64,000 bases of DNA from Sphingomonas desiccabilis. Its GTDB lineage: Bacteria; Pseudomonadota; Alphaproteobacteria; Sphingomonadales; Sphingomonadaceae. How positions within the stretch are numbered: position 1 is the first letter of the stretch; every line of letters starts with the position of its first letter. The position numbers and the translations under genes were made by a program. Positions 1-9,000 of this stretch are shown here, in pieces. The notes beneath the pieces are model-generated. The model saw only the letters and a program-made list of their open reading frames with translations, was not told where the DNA came from and made no database searches. The DNA lies in the NCBI RefSeq assembly GCF_004135605.1, contig NZ_SDPT01000001.1:1426001-1490000 (forward strand), written 5' to 3'.

Positions 1-149
1 GCCTCGGCCCCCTGACGGTGCCCGGCGATCCGCGGCAGCCGCCGGGCCTTCGCCCAGCGGCCGTTCCCGTCCATGATGATCGCGACGTGGCGCGGCACTG
101 CAGCACCCGTCCCACCCGACGCCGGAACCGAAGCCGCAAGCGACCTCAC
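1..149 (-). CDS. uppS: Isoprenyl (undecaprenyl) diphosphate synthase, 5' end only
   Basis: Read on the minus strand from a GTG at 149, this frame is open to the window edge. It contains the UppS signature [17 protein letters not shown] followed by GH, the diphosphate-binding and catalytic region of cis-prenyltransferases. The enzyme condenses isopentenyl diphosphate into undecaprenyl diphosphate, the lipid carrier for peptidoglycan. The GTG overlaps the TGA of frr by four bases (GTGA), so the two are probably translationally coupled. A second in-frame GTG lies 17 codons further in, just before [10 protein letters not shown], and could be the real start. Only about 49 codons are visible; the rest lies outside the window. 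Confidence 0.9.
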   Translation of the reverse strand, partial: MRSLAASVPASGGTGAAVPRHVAIIMDGNGRWAKARRLPRIAGHRQGAE

Positions 150-703
150 TTGCCCAGGATTTCCTTCTCCTTGGCCGCGGCGGCAGCATCGATGTCCGCG
201 ACCGTCGCGTCGGTGAGCTTCTGCACCTCGGTCTCGTGGCGCTTGCGCTCGTCCTCGGACAGGACGCCCTTCTTCTCGTCCGTCTTCAGGCTGTCCATGC
301 CGTCGCGGCGGACGTTGCGGACCGCAATGCGTGCCTTTTCAGCATATTGGCCGGCGAGCTTCGCAAGTTCCTTGCGGCGCTCCTCCGTCAGGTCGGGGAT
401 CGGCAGGCGCAGCGTCTGGCCATCGACGATCGGGTTGAGGCCGAGGCCGGCGGAGCGGATCGCCTTGTCGGCCGGGCCGACGTTGGACTTGTCCCACACC
501 TGCACGGAGAGCATCCGCGGCTCCGGCGCGGACACCGTCGCGACCTGGTTGAGCGGCATGTGCGCGCCATAGACCTCGACCGTCACGGGATCGAGCAGCG
601 AGATGGAGGCGCGGCCGGTCCGAAGACCGCCCAGATCGCCCTTCAGCGCCTCGACCGCGCCGGCCATGCGGCGTTCTAGGTCGGCTTTGCTATATGCGGC
701 CAT
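146..703 (-). CDS. frr: Ribosome recycling factor
   Basis: 185 residues, the usual size of RRF, which with EF-G splits the post-termination ribosome. The protein begins [20 protein letters not shown] and ends in the helical tail [14 protein letters not shown] longer frame runs upstream to about 766, but the ATG at 703 is chosen because AGGAG sits a few bases before it and because it gives the normal family length. It follows pyrH by 19 bp and overlaps uppS by four bases, the standard pyrH-frr-uppS order of proteobacteria. Nothing unusual is seen in the coding sequence. Confidence 0.97.
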   Translation of the reverse strand: MAAYSKADLERRMAGAVEALKGDLGGLRTGRASISLLDPVTVEVYGAHMPLNQVATVSAPEPRMLSVQVWDKSNVGPADKAIRSAGLGLNPIVDGQTLRLPIPDLTEERRKELAKLAGQYAEKARIAVRNVRRDGMDSLKTDEKKGVLSEDERKRHETEVQKLTDATVADIDAAAAAKEKEILGK

Positions 704-722
704 GATCGGGCTCCTGTTCTTC

Positions 723-1451
723 TTAAGCGTTGGTCTGGTTCTGGACGACGGTGGCGGTGCCCTCACCGCGCAGCACGGCTGCCAGATTACCCTCGTCGCG
801 GATGTTGAACACGACGATGGGAATGTCGTTGTCGCGACACAGCGCGACGGCGCTCGCGTCCATCACCTTGAGGTCGTCCGCGAGCACGCGGCCGAAGCTC
901 AGCGTGTCGTACCGCTTGGCGTCCGGCACCTTCTTCGGGTCGGCGTCGTAGACGCCGTCGACGCTGGTGCCCTTGAACAGCGCGCTGCAGCCCATTTCGG
1001 CGGCGCGCAGCGCGGCGGTGGTGTCGGTGGTGAAGAACGGGCTGCCGGTGCCGGCCGCGAAGATCACGACGCGACCCTTCTCCATGTGGCGGACGGCGCG
1101 GCGGCGGATGTAGGGCTCGCACACCGATGCCATCGGGATCGCCGACTGGACGCGCGTCTCGACGCCGATCCGCTCCAGCGCGTTCTGCACGGCGAGCGCG
1201 TTCATCACGGTCGCGAGCATGCCCATGTAGTCGGCGCTGGCGCGGTCGAAGCCCTGGGCGGCGCCGGCGAGGCCGCGGAAGATGTTGCCGCCGCCCACGA
1301 CGAGGCAGAGTTCATGCCCCTCGTCCCGCGCGGCCTTCACTTCGCGCGCGACGCGGTCGCAGGTGGCGGGATCGATACCGAACTGACCCGGCCCCATCAG
1401 GACCTCGCCCGAGAGTTTCAAGAGAATGCGATCGAAGCGAGGCAGGGTCAT
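723..1451 (-). CDS. pyrH: UMP kinase
   Basis: 242 residues of the amino-acid-kinase fold that phosphorylate UMP to UDP in pyrimidine nucleotide synthesis. The N-terminus [13 protein letters not shown] carries the conserved Lys and Gly nucleotide-binding loop, [10 protein letters not shown] is the second glycine loop, and [16 protein letters not shown] is the UMP-binding segment typical of bacterial PyrH. It lies between tsf (about 160 bp upstream) and frr (19 bp downstream), as in many alphaproteobacteria. An imperfect hairpin sits in the tsf-pyrH gap and may separate or attenuate the two transcription units. Confidence 0.97.
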   Translation of the reverse strand: MTLPRFDRILLKLSGEVLMGPGQFGIDPATCDRVAREVKAARDEGHELCLVVGGGNIFRGLAGAAQGFDRASADYMGMLATVMNALAVQNALERIGVETRVQSAIPMASVCEPYIRRRAVRHMEKGRVVIFAAGTGSPFFTTDTTAALRAAEMGCSALFKGTSVDGVYDADPKKVPDAKRYDTLSFGRVLADDLKVMDASAVALCRDNDIPIVVFNIRDEGNLAAVLRGEGTATVVQNQTNA

Positions 1452-1549
1452 GACACCTTGTACGTCAGGGGTTCGGGAATGGCGCGGACCTTAGGCGGCG
1501 GCGGCTGCGATGCCAAGCGCAGATGCCGTGCAGATCCCGTGAATACGAG

Positions 1550-1585
1550 GACGGGCGCGACTACCAGATGGTAGCCGCGCCCGTC
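1550..1585 (-). terminator. Hairpin between tsf and pyrH (possible attenuator or processing site)
   Basis: A near-perfect dyad pairs GACGGGCGCGACTACC with GGTAGCCGCGCCCGTC around a 4-base AGAT loop, with one mismatch. It lies just downstream of the tsf stop on the minus strand. No run of T follows it in the direction of transcription, so it is not a canonical intrinsic terminator. It could reduce read-through into pyrH, protect a 3' end or mark a processing site. Confidence 0.5.
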
Positions 1586-1610
1586 CGAAGAATCGCGGAA
1601 AAAGCGACGC

Positions 1611-2546
1611 TTACTTGGTGAGGCCGGCGGTTGCCGCAACCTCTGCCGCGAAGTCGCTCTCTTCCTTTTCGATGCCCTCGCCGAGCTGGAAGCGGACATA
1701 GTCCTTCAGCACGATGTTGGCACCGGCGTCCTTGCCCGCCTTGGCGATCACGTCCTGGACCGGCGTCTTGCCGTCCATGACGAACGCCTGGGTCAGGAGC
1801 GCGTTCTCCTTCTTGAACTTCTCGATCGGCCCGTTGAGGATCCGCTCGGCGACTTCGGGCGACTTGCCTTCGATCTTGTCGGCGTTCTTCTCGCGCAGAA
1901 CCGCAGCTTCGCGCTCGACCACTTCCGGATCCAGGTCGTCGATCGACAGCGCCAGCGGGAATGCCGCGGCGATGTGCATCGCGATCTGCTTGCCCAGCGG
2001 CTCGAGCACATCGGCCGAAGCCTCGCTCTCGAGCGCGACCAGCACGCCGATCTTGCCGAGGCCGGCCGAGGCTGCGTTGTGGACATAGGGGACCACGACG
2101 CCGTTGGCGACTTCGAGGCGCTTGGCGCGACGGAGCGACTGGTTCTCGCCGATGGTGGCGATGTTGTGGGTCAGCACGTCTGCGACGGTGGTGCCCGACG
2201 GCATCGCAGCAGCCTTGATGGCTTCCACATCGTCACCGGTCGACAGCGCAACCTGGGTCACTTCGCGAACGAAGTTCTGGAACTGCTCATTCTTCGCGAC
2301 GAAGTCGGTTTCCGAGTTGACCTCGACCGCAGCACCGACGGTACCGGCAACCGCGACGCCGACCAGGCCCTCGGCCGCGGTGCGGCTGGACTTCTTGGCG
2401 GCGGCGGCGAGGCCCTTGGTACGCAGCCAATCGACGGCCGCTTCCATGTCGCCGCCGCTCTCGGCCAGTGCCTTCTTGCAATCCATCATGCCCGCGCCCG
2501 AACGCTCGCGCAGTTCCTTGACGGCGGCGGCGGTGATCTCTGCCAT
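1611..2546 (-). CDS. tsf: Translation elongation factor Ts
   Basis: 311 residues, the usual length for EF-Ts, the nucleotide exchange factor that regenerates EF-Tu-GTP. It starts [20 protein letters not shown], continues with the conserved MDCKKAL of the UBA-like N-terminal domain, and contains [16 protein letters not shown], the core contact with EF-Tu. AAGGAA precedes the ATG at good spacing. It follows rpsB by 86 bp in the classical rpsB-tsf operon and is probably cotranscribed with it. Confidence 0.97.
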   Translation of the reverse strand: MAEITAAAVKELRERSGAGMMDCKKALAESGGDMEAAVDWLRTKGLAAAAKKSSRTAAEGLVGVAVAGTVGAAVEVNSETDFVAKNEQFQNFVREVTQVALSTGDDVEAIKAAAMPSGTTVADVLTHNIATIGENQSLRRAKRLEVANGVVVPYVHNAASAGLGKIGVLVALESEASADVLEPLGKQIAMHIAAAFPLALSIDDLDPEVVEREAAVLREKNADKIEGKSPEVAERILNGPIEKFKKENALLTQAFVMDGKTPVQDVIAKAGKDAGANIVLKDYVRFQLGEGIEKEESDFAAEVAATAGLTK

Positions 2547-2632
2547 GTCCTGGTTCCTTGTATCTCAGCTAAAGCTACGGGCGAGGCGAGGCACCTGCCC
2601 CACCCCGCCCGAAATCATTCGATCCGCGCCGA

Positions 2633-3430
2633 TCAGGCGTTGATCTGCTGCTCGCCCTCGGCAGCGACGGTCTGGTCGGCGCCGAGCGCCTCCTCGACCG
2701 GCGGCTCGTCCATCGCACCGACGTCGAAGTCGGCCTGCTGCATCTGCTGCTGGCCGCCACGGGTCGCGGCGATCGCCACGGCTTCGCAGTACAGGCGGAT
2801 CGCGCGGCTCGCGTCGTCGTTCGCCGGCACCGGGAAGGCGATGCCTTCCGGCGAGACGTTCGAGTCGAGGATCGCGACAACGGGGATGCCGAGCTTGTTG
2901 GCTTCCTTGATCGCCAGCTCTTCCTTGTTGGCGTCGATCACGAACATGATGTCCGGGATGCCGCCCAGGTCGCGGATGCCGCCGAGCGACAGCTCGAGCT
3001 TGTCGCGCTCGCGGGTGAGCTGCAGCACTTCCTTCTTGGTGAGGCCGTGCGTGTCGCCCGACAGCTGCTCCTCGAGCGTCTTGAGGCGCTTGATCGAGTT
3101 GCTGATCGTCTTCCAGTTGGTGAGCATGCCGCCCAGCCAGCGGTGGTTGACGAAGTGCTGGCCCGACTTGCGGGCGGCGTCAGCGATCGGCTCCTGCGCC
3201 TGGCGCTTGGTGCCGACGAACAGCACCTTGCCGCCGGCGGCGACGGTCGACGAGACGAACTCGAGAGCGCGCGCGAAGAGCGGCACGGTCTGCGACAGGT
3301 CGAGGATGTGGACACCGTTACGGTCGCCGAAGATGTACGGCTTCATCTTCGGGTTCCAGCGGTGAGTCTGGTGACCGAAGTGCGCGCCCGATTCGAGCAG
3401 CTGCTGCATGGAGACGACAGGTGCCGCCAT
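2633..3430 (-). CDS. rpsB: 30S ribosomal protein S2
   Basis: 265 residues. The start [20 protein letters not shown] and the segments [19 protein letters not shown] and [12 protein letters not shown] are diagnostic of bacterial S2. The C-terminal roughly 30 residues are acidic and Gln-rich, an extension common in alphaproteobacteria. GGAAGGAG lies 8-9 bases before the ATG. The gene heads the rpsB-tsf unit, and its 5' leader can fold (separate entry), which would fit S2 autoregulation as known in enterobacteria. Confidence 0.97.
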   Translation of the reverse strand: MAAPVVSMQQLLESGAHFGHQTHRWNPKMKPYIFGDRNGVHILDLSQTVPLFARALEFVSSTVAAGGKVLFVGTKRQAQEPIADAARKSGQHFVNHRWLGGMLTNWKTISNSIKRLKTLEEQLSGDTHGLTKKEVLQLTRERDKLELSLGGIRDLGGIPDIMFVIDANKEELAIKEANKLGIPVVAILDSNVSPEGIAFPVPANDDASRAIRLYCEAVAIAATRGGQQQMQQADFDVGAMDEPPVEEALGADQTVAAEGEQQINA

Positions 3431-3458
3431 AGGGATAACTCCTTCCGGTTGAGCCTCT

Positions 3459-3514
3459 GGGAAGCAGGAATTCGAGGACCTTCAAGGCCCGGAACACCGG
3501 TATGTGCGCTTCCC
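3459..3514 (-). promoter_or_regulatory. Structured rpsB 5' leader
   Basis: In the minus-strand leader of rpsB, GGGAAGC (3514-3508) can pair with GCTTCCC (3465-3459). The enclosed segment contains an imperfect palindrome around GGACCTTCAAGGCCC (3477-3491). The fold lies about 30-85 bases before the start codon, just upstream of the GGAAGGAG ribosome site. S2 is known to control its own operon through the leader in enterobacteria; whether this unrelated-looking leader does the same is inference. Confidence 0.35.
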
Positions 3515-3565
3515 ATGCGGGGTTGAGGCGGCGCGCTTAGCCCAGACGCCGCTTCAGATCAAGCG

Positions 3566-3597
3566 TTGACAGCGGGAACGAATGTGGAACATACCAT
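3566..3597 (+). promoter_or_regulatory. LexA (SOS) box inside a TTGACA promoter
   Basis: TTGACA at 3566-3571 is a perfect -35 hexamer. GAAC at 3576-3579 and GAAC at 3587-3590 are separated by exactly seven bases, giving GAAC-N7-GAAC, the LexA operator of alphaproteobacteria (GTTC-N7-GTTC on the other strand). A weak -10 (around CATACCAT, 3590-3597) follows. The operator therefore covers the -35/-10 spacer, the normal place for repression. It faces the small membrane-protein gene at 3690; rpsB reads away on the other strand. Confidence 0.65.
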
Positions 3598-3689
3598 GTT
3601 CACAACAGGATTTCGGAACCAATGCGGCCAGCGCCTCTTGTGTCTTAAAGAAGCGTTACCGTGTTCCGGCAAGCGTTCGGAGGTTGTTC

Positions 3690-3908
3690 ATGGCCAGTCT
3701 GTTTGCTTCACTGCTCTTCGCTCTCACTCTCGCGGTGGCAATCTCGACCATCGTCGCAACCGTGGCGCCGCAGTGGCAGCGGATCGTTCGCCTGCTGCGT
3801 TATGGCCCCGAGGTTCCGATGGAGCGCCTGCCGGCGGTGCGGCTGTCGTCGCGCCGCAACCTTATCCGGCAGCGGGCGACGGCGCGGACCCTTCGCGCAG
3901 CCGCTTGA
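3690..3908 (+). CDS. Small predicted inner-membrane protein, probably SOS-induced
   Basis: 72 residues, family not recognised. Residues 1-26 (MASLFASLLFALTLAVAIST and following) form one hydrophobic segment that is either a membrane anchor or an uncleaved signal. The remaining roughly 45 residues are strongly basic, with many Arg, and would be cytoplasmic or DNA/lipid-facing. GGAGG lies six bases before the ATG; a longer in-frame reading from 3582 would begin inside the promoter and is rejected. Upstream is a LexA box within a TTGACA promoter. Small one-helix proteins under LexA control in Caulobacter (SidA) block cell division, so a similar checkpoint role is possible but not shown. Its last 47 bases overlap the end of pssA tail to tail. 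Confidence 0.6.
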   Translation: MASLFASLLFALTLAVAISTIVATVAPQWQRIVRLLRYGPEVPMERLPAVRLSSRRNLIRQRATARTLRAAA

Positions 3909-4638
3909 TCCGGCGGTAGGAGCGGATGCTGAAGGGCAGCGTCGCCAGATAGCCGACACAAACGACGGTGAGCGTCTGCCAGGGCGCCGACACCAGCGCT
4001 GCCGCGACGATCACCACCACCACGATCGCCTCGAACCGGATGTTGCGCCGGAGCTTCAGCGACGACCAGCTGTAGGTCGCCAGGCTGGAGACCATCAGGA
4101 AGGCGATGAACGCCACCCAGGGGGCGACGATCCAGGGCGAACGGAACACCGCCTCCCCCGACCAGAGCCAGACATAGATGGGCAGCATGGCAAGGCCCGC
4201 GCCTGCGGGTGCGGGGATGCCGGTGAGGAAGCCGGCCGACTTGTGCGGCTGCTCCACCACGTCGATCTGGGCGTTGAAGCGGGCGAGCCGGAGCGCACAG
4301 AAGACGGCGTAGACGAGCGCGCAGATCCATCCGATCCGCGGCGCCGCCACCAGCGACCAGAGATACAGGATCAGCGCGGGCGAGACGCCGAAGGAGATCG
4401 CGTCGGACAGCGAATCGAGTTCGGCCCCGAACCGGCTCTGTCCGCGAACCAGGCGCGCGATGCGGCCGTCGATCCCGTCCAGCACGCCCGCGACCAGGAT
4501 CATGATGATCGCCCGCTCCCAATCGCCCGCGATCGCGAAGCGGATGCCGGTGAGGCCGGAGCACAGGGCCAGCGCGGTGACCGCGTTGGGGGCGACGGCG
4601 CGCAGCGGAATGCCGCGCGTGGGACGGGGACGACGCAC
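3862..4638 (-). CDS. pssA: CDP-diacylglycerol--serine O-phosphatidyltransferase
   Basis: 258 residues, an integral membrane enzyme that makes phosphatidylserine from CDP-diacylglycerol and serine. The CDP-alcohol phosphatidyltransferase motif D-G-x2-A-R-x8-G-x3-D-x3-D is complete at residues 57-79 (D57, G58, A61, R62, G71, D75, D79). Several hydrophobic helices follow. The start is a GTG 11 bp after the psd stop. psd and pssA form the phosphatidylethanolamine operon, with the decarboxylase transcribed first. The 3' end overlaps the convergent small gene at 3690-3908. Confidence 0.95.
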   Translation of the reverse strand: MRRPRPTRGIPLRAVAPNAVTALALCSGLTGIRFAIAGDWERAIIMILVAGVLDGIDGRIARLVRGQSRFGAELDSLSDAISFGVSPALILYLWSLVAAPRIGWICALVYAVFCALRLARFNAQIDVVEQPHKSAGFLTGIPAPAGAGLAMLPIYVWLWSGEAVFRSPWIVAPWVAFIAFLMVSSLATYSWSSLKLRRNIRFEAIVVVVIVAAALVSAPWQTLTVVCVGYLATLPFSIRSYRRIKRLREGSAPSPAAG

Positions 4639-4648
4639 TGCGGCGGCC

Positions 4649-5380
4649 TTACTGCGCGACGCCGGCGGGTGCCGGCACTGCCGGGCGGCCGAGGATGGTC
4701 TCGCCGGCGATGCTGCGCTGGCCCAGAATCACCTGCGGCTCGATGCCGTCGGGCAGGAACACGTCGACGCGGCTGCCGAAGCGGATGAGGCCGACGCGCT
4801 GGCCGGCGGCGATGATGTCGCCAGGCTTCACGAAGCCGACGATGCGGCGCGCCACGAGGCCCGCGATCTGGGTGAAGCCGATGCGGCGGCCGTACATGTC
4901 CTCGACCACGATGTGCTGGCGCTCGTTCTCGTCGCTCGCCTTGTTGAGGTCCGCGTTCAGGAACTTGCCCGAGATGTAGACGACCTGGCGGACGGTGCCC
5001 GCGATCGGCGAGCGATTGATGTGGACGTCGAACACGCTCATGAAGATCGAGACGCGGACCAGCGGCTCTTCGCCAAGGCCGTTGGGGCCGCGCAGCTCGG
5101 GCGGCAGCGGCACGCGCTCGATCATCGTCACCAGGCCGTCGGCCGGCGCCACGATCAGGTCGGCGCCCTGCGGCGTCACCCGGATCGGGTCGCGGAAGAA
5201 CGCGGCCACCCAGATGGTGAAGCCGACCAGCACGAAGCCCAGCTCGTCCCAGACGAAGAAGAGGAAGATCGCCGCAACAAGGGCGGAGATCGCTACATAT
5301 TTGCGACCCTCGGGGTGAACCGAGGGCCAGCGCCATTTCACCGTCGTCGTCACGATCGGCGGTTTTTCCAAGGATGCCAT
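4649..5380 (-). CDS. psd: Phosphatidylserine decarboxylase proenzyme (short form)
   Basis: 243 residues from the ATG at 5380; a frame beginning GTG at 5419 would add 13 residues and is less likely because of its atypical Gly-rich lead. The protein has a hydrophobic helix near residues 25-50 and the segment [13 protein letters not shown] near the C-terminus, where self-cleavage at the Gly-Ser pair yields the pyruvoyl group of short-form PSD enzymes. It converts phosphatidylserine to phosphatidylethanolamine in the inner membrane. pssA follows 10 bp after its stop, so the two act and are transcribed together. It is divergent from icd across a 163 bp gap. Confidence 0.94.
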   Translation of the reverse strand: MASLEKPPIVTTTVKWRWPSVHPEGRKYVAISALVAAIFLFFVWDELGFVLVGFTIWVAAFFRDPIRVTPQGADLIVAPADGLVTMIERVPLPPELRGPNGLGEEPLVRVSIFMSVFDVHINRSPIAGTVRQVVYISGKFLNADLNKASDENERQHIVVEDMYGRRIGFTQIAGLVARRIVGFVKPGDIIAAGQRVGLIRFGSRVDVFLPDGIEPQVILGQRSIAGETILGRPAVPAPAGVAQ

Positions 5381-5543
5381 GCACGCGGGTGTACCCCCGC
5401 CCCGTTCGCCTGACAACACGCGCGCTTGGTCGACCGGCCGGTCGCCGGCCGATGCTTGCCCGCGGCTCCCGGTTGATCGCCGCCCGGCTTGCTCCTAGAC
5501 GCAGGGCAATCCTCCCTCCCCAGCTAATACGGAAAGCGAGATC

Positions 5544-6767
5544 ATGGCCAAGATCAAGGTGAAGACGCCCGTCGTGGAGATCGACGGCGACGAGATGACC
5601 CGCATCATCTGGGCATGGATCCGCGAGCGGCTGATCCTCCCGTACCTCGACATCGACCTCGAATATTACGACCTGGGCATCCAGAAGCGCGACGAGACCG
5701 ACGACCAGATCACGATCGATTCGGCCAAGGCGATCCAGAAGTATGGCGTCGGCGTGAAGTGCGCGACGATCACCCCGGACGAGGCGCGCGTCGAGGAATT
5801 CGGCCTCAAGAAGATGTGGCGCTCGCCCAACGGCACGATCCGCAACATCCTGGGCGGCGTGATCTTCCGCGAGCCGATCGTGATCCAGAACGTGCCGCGG
5901 CTGATCCCGGGCTGGACCCACCCGATCGTCGTCGGCCGCCACGCGTTCGGCGACCAGTACAAGGCAACCGACTTCAAGGTGCCGGGCGCCGGCAAGCTCA
6001 CCATGAAGTTCGAAGGCGCGGACGGCCAGGTCATCGAGCACGAGGTGTTCGACTTCCCGGCAGCGGGCGTCGCGATGGGCATGTACAACCTGGACGAGTC
6101 GATCCGCGACTTCGCCCGTGCGAGCATGAACTACAGCCTCGGCCGCGGCTGGCCGCTGTATCTCTCGACCAAGAACACCATCCTCAAGGCCTATGACGGC
6201 CGCTTCAAGGACATCTTCGAAGAGGTGTTCGCGAGCGAGTTCGCCGACAAGTTCCAGGCGGCCGGCATCGTCTACCAGCACCGCCTGATCGACGACATGG
6301 TCGCATCGGCGCTGAAGTGGAACGGCGAGTTCGTCTGGGCCTGCAAGAACTACGACGGCGACGTGCAGTCCGACCAGGTGGCGCAGGGCTTCGGCTCGCT
6401 GGGCCTGATGACGTCGGTGCTGATGACGCCCGACGGCAAGACGATCGAGGCGGAAGCGGCGCACGGCACCGTCACCCGCCACTATCGCCAGCACGAGCAG
6501 GGCAAGGCGACCTCGACCAACCCGATCGCGTCGATCTTCGCCTGGACCGGCGGCCTCAAGTATCGCGGCAAGTTCGACAGCACGCCCGAGGTGACGCAGT
6601 TCGCCGAGACGCTGGAGCGGGTCTGCATCGAGACGGTGGAGAACGGCCACATGACCAAGGATCTCGCGATCCTGATCGGCCCGGACCAGCCCTGGATGAC
6701 CACCGAGCAGTTCTTCGAGCAGGTTCGCGTGAACCTGGAGAGCAAGATGGGCGCGATCGCCGCCTGA
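5544..6767 (+). CDS. icd: NADP-dependent isocitrate dehydrogenase
   Basis: 407 residues of the eukaryote-like homodimeric IDH family found in alphaproteobacteria. Diagnostic segments are [14 protein letters not shown] at the N-terminus, [14 protein letters not shown] (isocitrate binding), the metal-binding aspartates near residues 250-280, and [12 protein letters not shown] (NADP binding). It catalyses oxidative decarboxylation of isocitrate to 2-oxoglutarate in the TCA cycle. GGAAAGCGAG precedes the ATG. A strong intrinsic terminator lies about 30 bp after the stop, so it is probably monocistronic. Confidence 0.97.
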   Translation: MAKIKVKTPVVEIDGDEMTRIIWAWIRERLILPYLDIDLEYYDLGIQKRDETDDQITIDSAKAIQKYGVGVKCATITPDEARVEEFGLKKMWRSPNGTIRNILGGVIFREPIVIQNVPRLIPGWTHPIVVGRHAFGDQYKATDFKVPGAGKLTMKFEGADGQVIEHEVFDFPAAGVAMGMYNLDESIRDFARASMNYSLGRGWPLYLSTKNTILKAYDGRFKDIFEEVFASEFADKFQAAGIVYQHRLIDDMVASALKWNGEFVWACKNYDGDVQSDQVAQGFGSLGLMTSVLMTPDGKTIEAEAAHGTVTRHYRQHEQGKATSTNPIASIFAWTGGLKYRGKFDSTPEVTQFAETLERVCIETVENGHMTKDLAILIGPDQPWMTTEQFFEQVRVNLESKMGAIAA

Positions 6768-6794
6768 TCTTCGCCCGGAGCGAACACCAAGCAG

Positions 6795-6825
6795 GGGCCG
6801 GCGGAGCGATCCGCCGGCCCTTTTT
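6795..6825 (+). terminator. Intrinsic terminator of icd
   Basis: A perfect 10-bp stem, GGGCCGGCGG / CCGCCGGCCC, surrounds a 6-base loop and is followed directly by TTTTT. It stands 28 bases after the icd stop codon on the same strand. Confidence 0.92.
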
Positions 6826-6901
6826 GCTGAGGCTGCGCTAATCCGCGCGGATCCCGCTCCGCGCCGTTGGCAGACGGCCCGGCATCCGCAACAAAGGCGC
6901 C

Positions 6902-8674
6902 ATGCCACTTCCGATCGATTCGACGCCGTTCAGCGACTCCCTCGTCATCCTGGGGGCCGCCGGGCTCGTGATCCCGGCGTTCGCCCGGTTCCGCGTCAAC
7001 CCGGTCATCGGCTTCATCCTGGTGGGCGTGCTGGTCGGTCCCGCAGGGCTGGGCGCGCTGGTGGACCGCTTTCCGTTGCTGTTCCACGTCACCATCACGG
7101 ACCGGCACTCGATCGATCCCTTTGCCGAGTTCGGCATCGTGCTGCTGCTGTTCTCGATCGGGCTGGAGCTGTCGTTCCGGCGGCTATGGGCGATGCGCAG
7201 CCAGGTGTTCGGGCTGGGCGCGTCGGAACTGCTGGTATCGGGTGTCGCGATCGCGGGCGCGCTGTTCCTGCTCGGCCAGGGGCTGCCGGGTGCGATGGGG
7301 CTCGGGCTGGCGCTGGCGCTTTCGTCGACGGCGCTGGTGCTGCCGATGGCGGGCACGACCAGCTTGGTCGGGCGCACCGCCTTCTCGATGCTGTTGTTCG
7401 AGGATCTGGCGCTGGTGCCGATCATCTTCGCGCTCGGCGCCCTGGCGCCCAACGCGCAGGATGCCGGCTGGGGCGGCCTGGTCGACACGCTGATCTGGGG
7501 ATCGGTCGCGATTGCGGCGCTGTTCGTGGGCGGGCGGCTGATCCTGCCGCGGCTGTTCGCCCAGGCGGCTCGGACGAAGAGCCCCGAGCTGTTCCTGTCG
7601 GCGAGCCTGCTGGTGGTGATCGTCGCCAGCATGGTGACGACCGCCGCCGGCCTGTCGCCGATCGTGGGCGCCCTGCTTGCCGGCCTCCTGATCGCCGAGA
7701 CCGAGTATCACACCGAAGTCGAGGTGATCACCGCGCCCTTCAAGGGGCTGGCGCTGGGCGTGTTCCTGATCACGGTCGGCATGAGCCTGGACCTGCGCTC
7801 GATCGCGGAGAACTGGCTGTCGCTGGCGGCCGCGGTTGGCGGCGTGGTGCTGATCAAGGCGCTCGTCACGGGCGCGATGCTGCGGGTCGCACGCTTGCGC
7901 CGCGGGGTCGCCGCCGAGACGAGCCTGCTGATGGCGAGCCCGTCCGAGACGACGCTCATCGTGCTGGCGACGGCGGCGCAGGCGCAGCTGATCCAGCCCT
8001 CCACCGCCGCGTTCTGGCAGACCGTGACGGCGATCGGCCTGACGATCACGCCCCTGCTGGCGATGATCGGCAAACGGGCGGCGCGCAAGATCGACCTGGC
8101 AGCCGGCGTCGAGGAACCACAGCCGCACGCCGAGGGCCCGGGCGCGGTCATCATCGGCTTCGGCCGCGTCGGCCACATGGTCGCCGACATGCTGCGCGCG
8201 CACGACAAGCCCTTCATCGCGGTGGAGTCCAACATCGACACGGTGGCTGCAGCGCGACGGGACGGCTATCCCGTGATCTTCGGCGACGTGGTGCGCCCGG
8301 AGCTGGTGGACCGGCTGAACCTGGGCCGTGCGACCGCGCTGATCCTGACCATGGACGAGCCCGTGCTGACGGTGCGTATCGCGCGGCGCGTGCGCGGCTG
8401 GGTTCCCAACCTCACCATCGTCGCCCGCGCGCGGGATGCCACCCATGCCGCAGAGCTGTATGCAGCGGGGGTCACGGAGGCGGTGCCCGAGACGCTGGAG
8501 AGTTCGCTGCAGCTGTCGGAAGCCGTGCTGGTGGAGATGGGCGTGGCGATGGGGCCAGTGATCGCCTCAATTCACGAAAAGCGCGACGAGCTGCGGCGCG
8601 CGATCCGCGAGGGTGCGGGGCTGGAGCGCGAGCCCAGGTTGCGGCGCACGCGGCGGAGCGAGGTTGCGGGCTAG
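6902..8674 (+). CDS. Monovalent cation:proton antiporter (KefB/YbaL type, CPA2)
   Basis: 590 residues. Roughly residues 10-395 form about 12 hydrophobic helices typical of the Na+/H+ exchanger fold of CPA2 transporters. Residues from about 415 form a TrkA-N (RCK) nucleotide-binding domain, beginning GAVIIGFGRVGHMV (Gly-rich Rossmann motif) and including VIFGDVVRPELVD. Such proteins move K+ or Na+ against protons and are gated by nucleotides or glutathione adducts through the RCK domain. The architecture is closer to YbaL/KefB than to simple NhaP. It is transcribed alone and is convergent with alaS. The exact ion is not predictable from sequence. Confidence 0.9.
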   Translation: MPLPIDSTPFSDSLVILGAAGLVIPAFARFRVNPVIGFILVGVLVGPAGLGALVDRFPLLFHVTITDRHSIDPFAEFGIVLLLFSIGLELSFRRLWAMRSQVFGLGASELLVSGVAIAGALFLLGQGLPGAMGLGLALALSSTALVLPMAGTTSLVGRTAFSMLLFEDLALVPIIFALGALAPNAQDAGWGGLVDTLIWGSVAIAALFVGGRLILPRLFAQAARTKSPELFLSASLLVVIVASMVTTAAGLSPIVGALLAGLLIAETEYHTEVEVITAPFKGLALGVFLITVGMSLDLRSIAENWLSLAAAVGGVVLIKALVTGAMLRVARLRRGVAAETSLLMASPSETTLIVLATAAQAQLIQPSTAAFWQTVTAIGLTITPLLAMIGKRAARKIDLAAGVEEPQPHAEGPGAVIIGFGRVGHMVADMLRAHDKPFIAVESNIDTVAAARRDGYPVIFGDVVRPELVDRLNLGRATALILTMDEPVLTVRIARRVRGWVPNLTIVARARDATHAAELYAAGVTEAVPETLESSLQLSEAVLVEMGVAMGPVIASIHEKRDELRRAIREGAGLEREPRLRRTRRSEVAG

Positions 8675-9000
8675 GTTCGAGGTTGAAGTCGAGCAGGCAC
8701 GGTGAGGCATCGTACCCCGCGAAGGCCGCGCCCCGGCGCTGCAAGCGCTCAGTTTGGTTGCACGTTCTTTCGCGATTACAGCAGGGTAGCGACCACTCTT
8801 CGCACCGTATCGCTGCTGGCCATCGGTGTACGACGCTGAAGCGACAGCGCGTGTGACCCTGGCCCGGCCCTCGCCGGGGTACGGCCTCGCCCTAGGGATC
8901 ACCGAGGCGTGTTGCGGCCCCCAAAGCTGAGGCACTTCGCGGACACCCACTCGGAAGGCCGCGACGGAGGAGCGGGACGGTGGCCCGCTCCCCTGCCTCG
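8675..9000. other. Convergent intergenic region, no gene recognised
   Basis: 326 bp between the antiporter and alaS, which point toward each other. I see no coding frame with a ribosome site and no tRNA-like cloverleaf. It contains GC-rich short dyads, the clearest being the hairpin near 8969-8991, and is probably 3' untranslated sequence. Confidence 0.5.
8969..8991 (-). terminator. Possible hairpin terminator after alaS
   Basis: GGAGCGGG and CCCGCTCC form a perfect 8-bp stem with a 7-base loop, about 10 bp beyond the alaS stop on the minus strand. No T run follows, so termination activity is uncertain. Confidence 0.4.

Noticed and set aside
3663..3678. Second possible LexA box GTTC...GTTC before the small gene
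   Set aside because: The half-sites are eight bases apart rather than seven, so it does not fit the consensus.
4500..6908. Minus-strand frame of about 800 codons across psd and icd
   Set aside because: Overlaps two confidently identified genes in another frame and has low-complexity composition.
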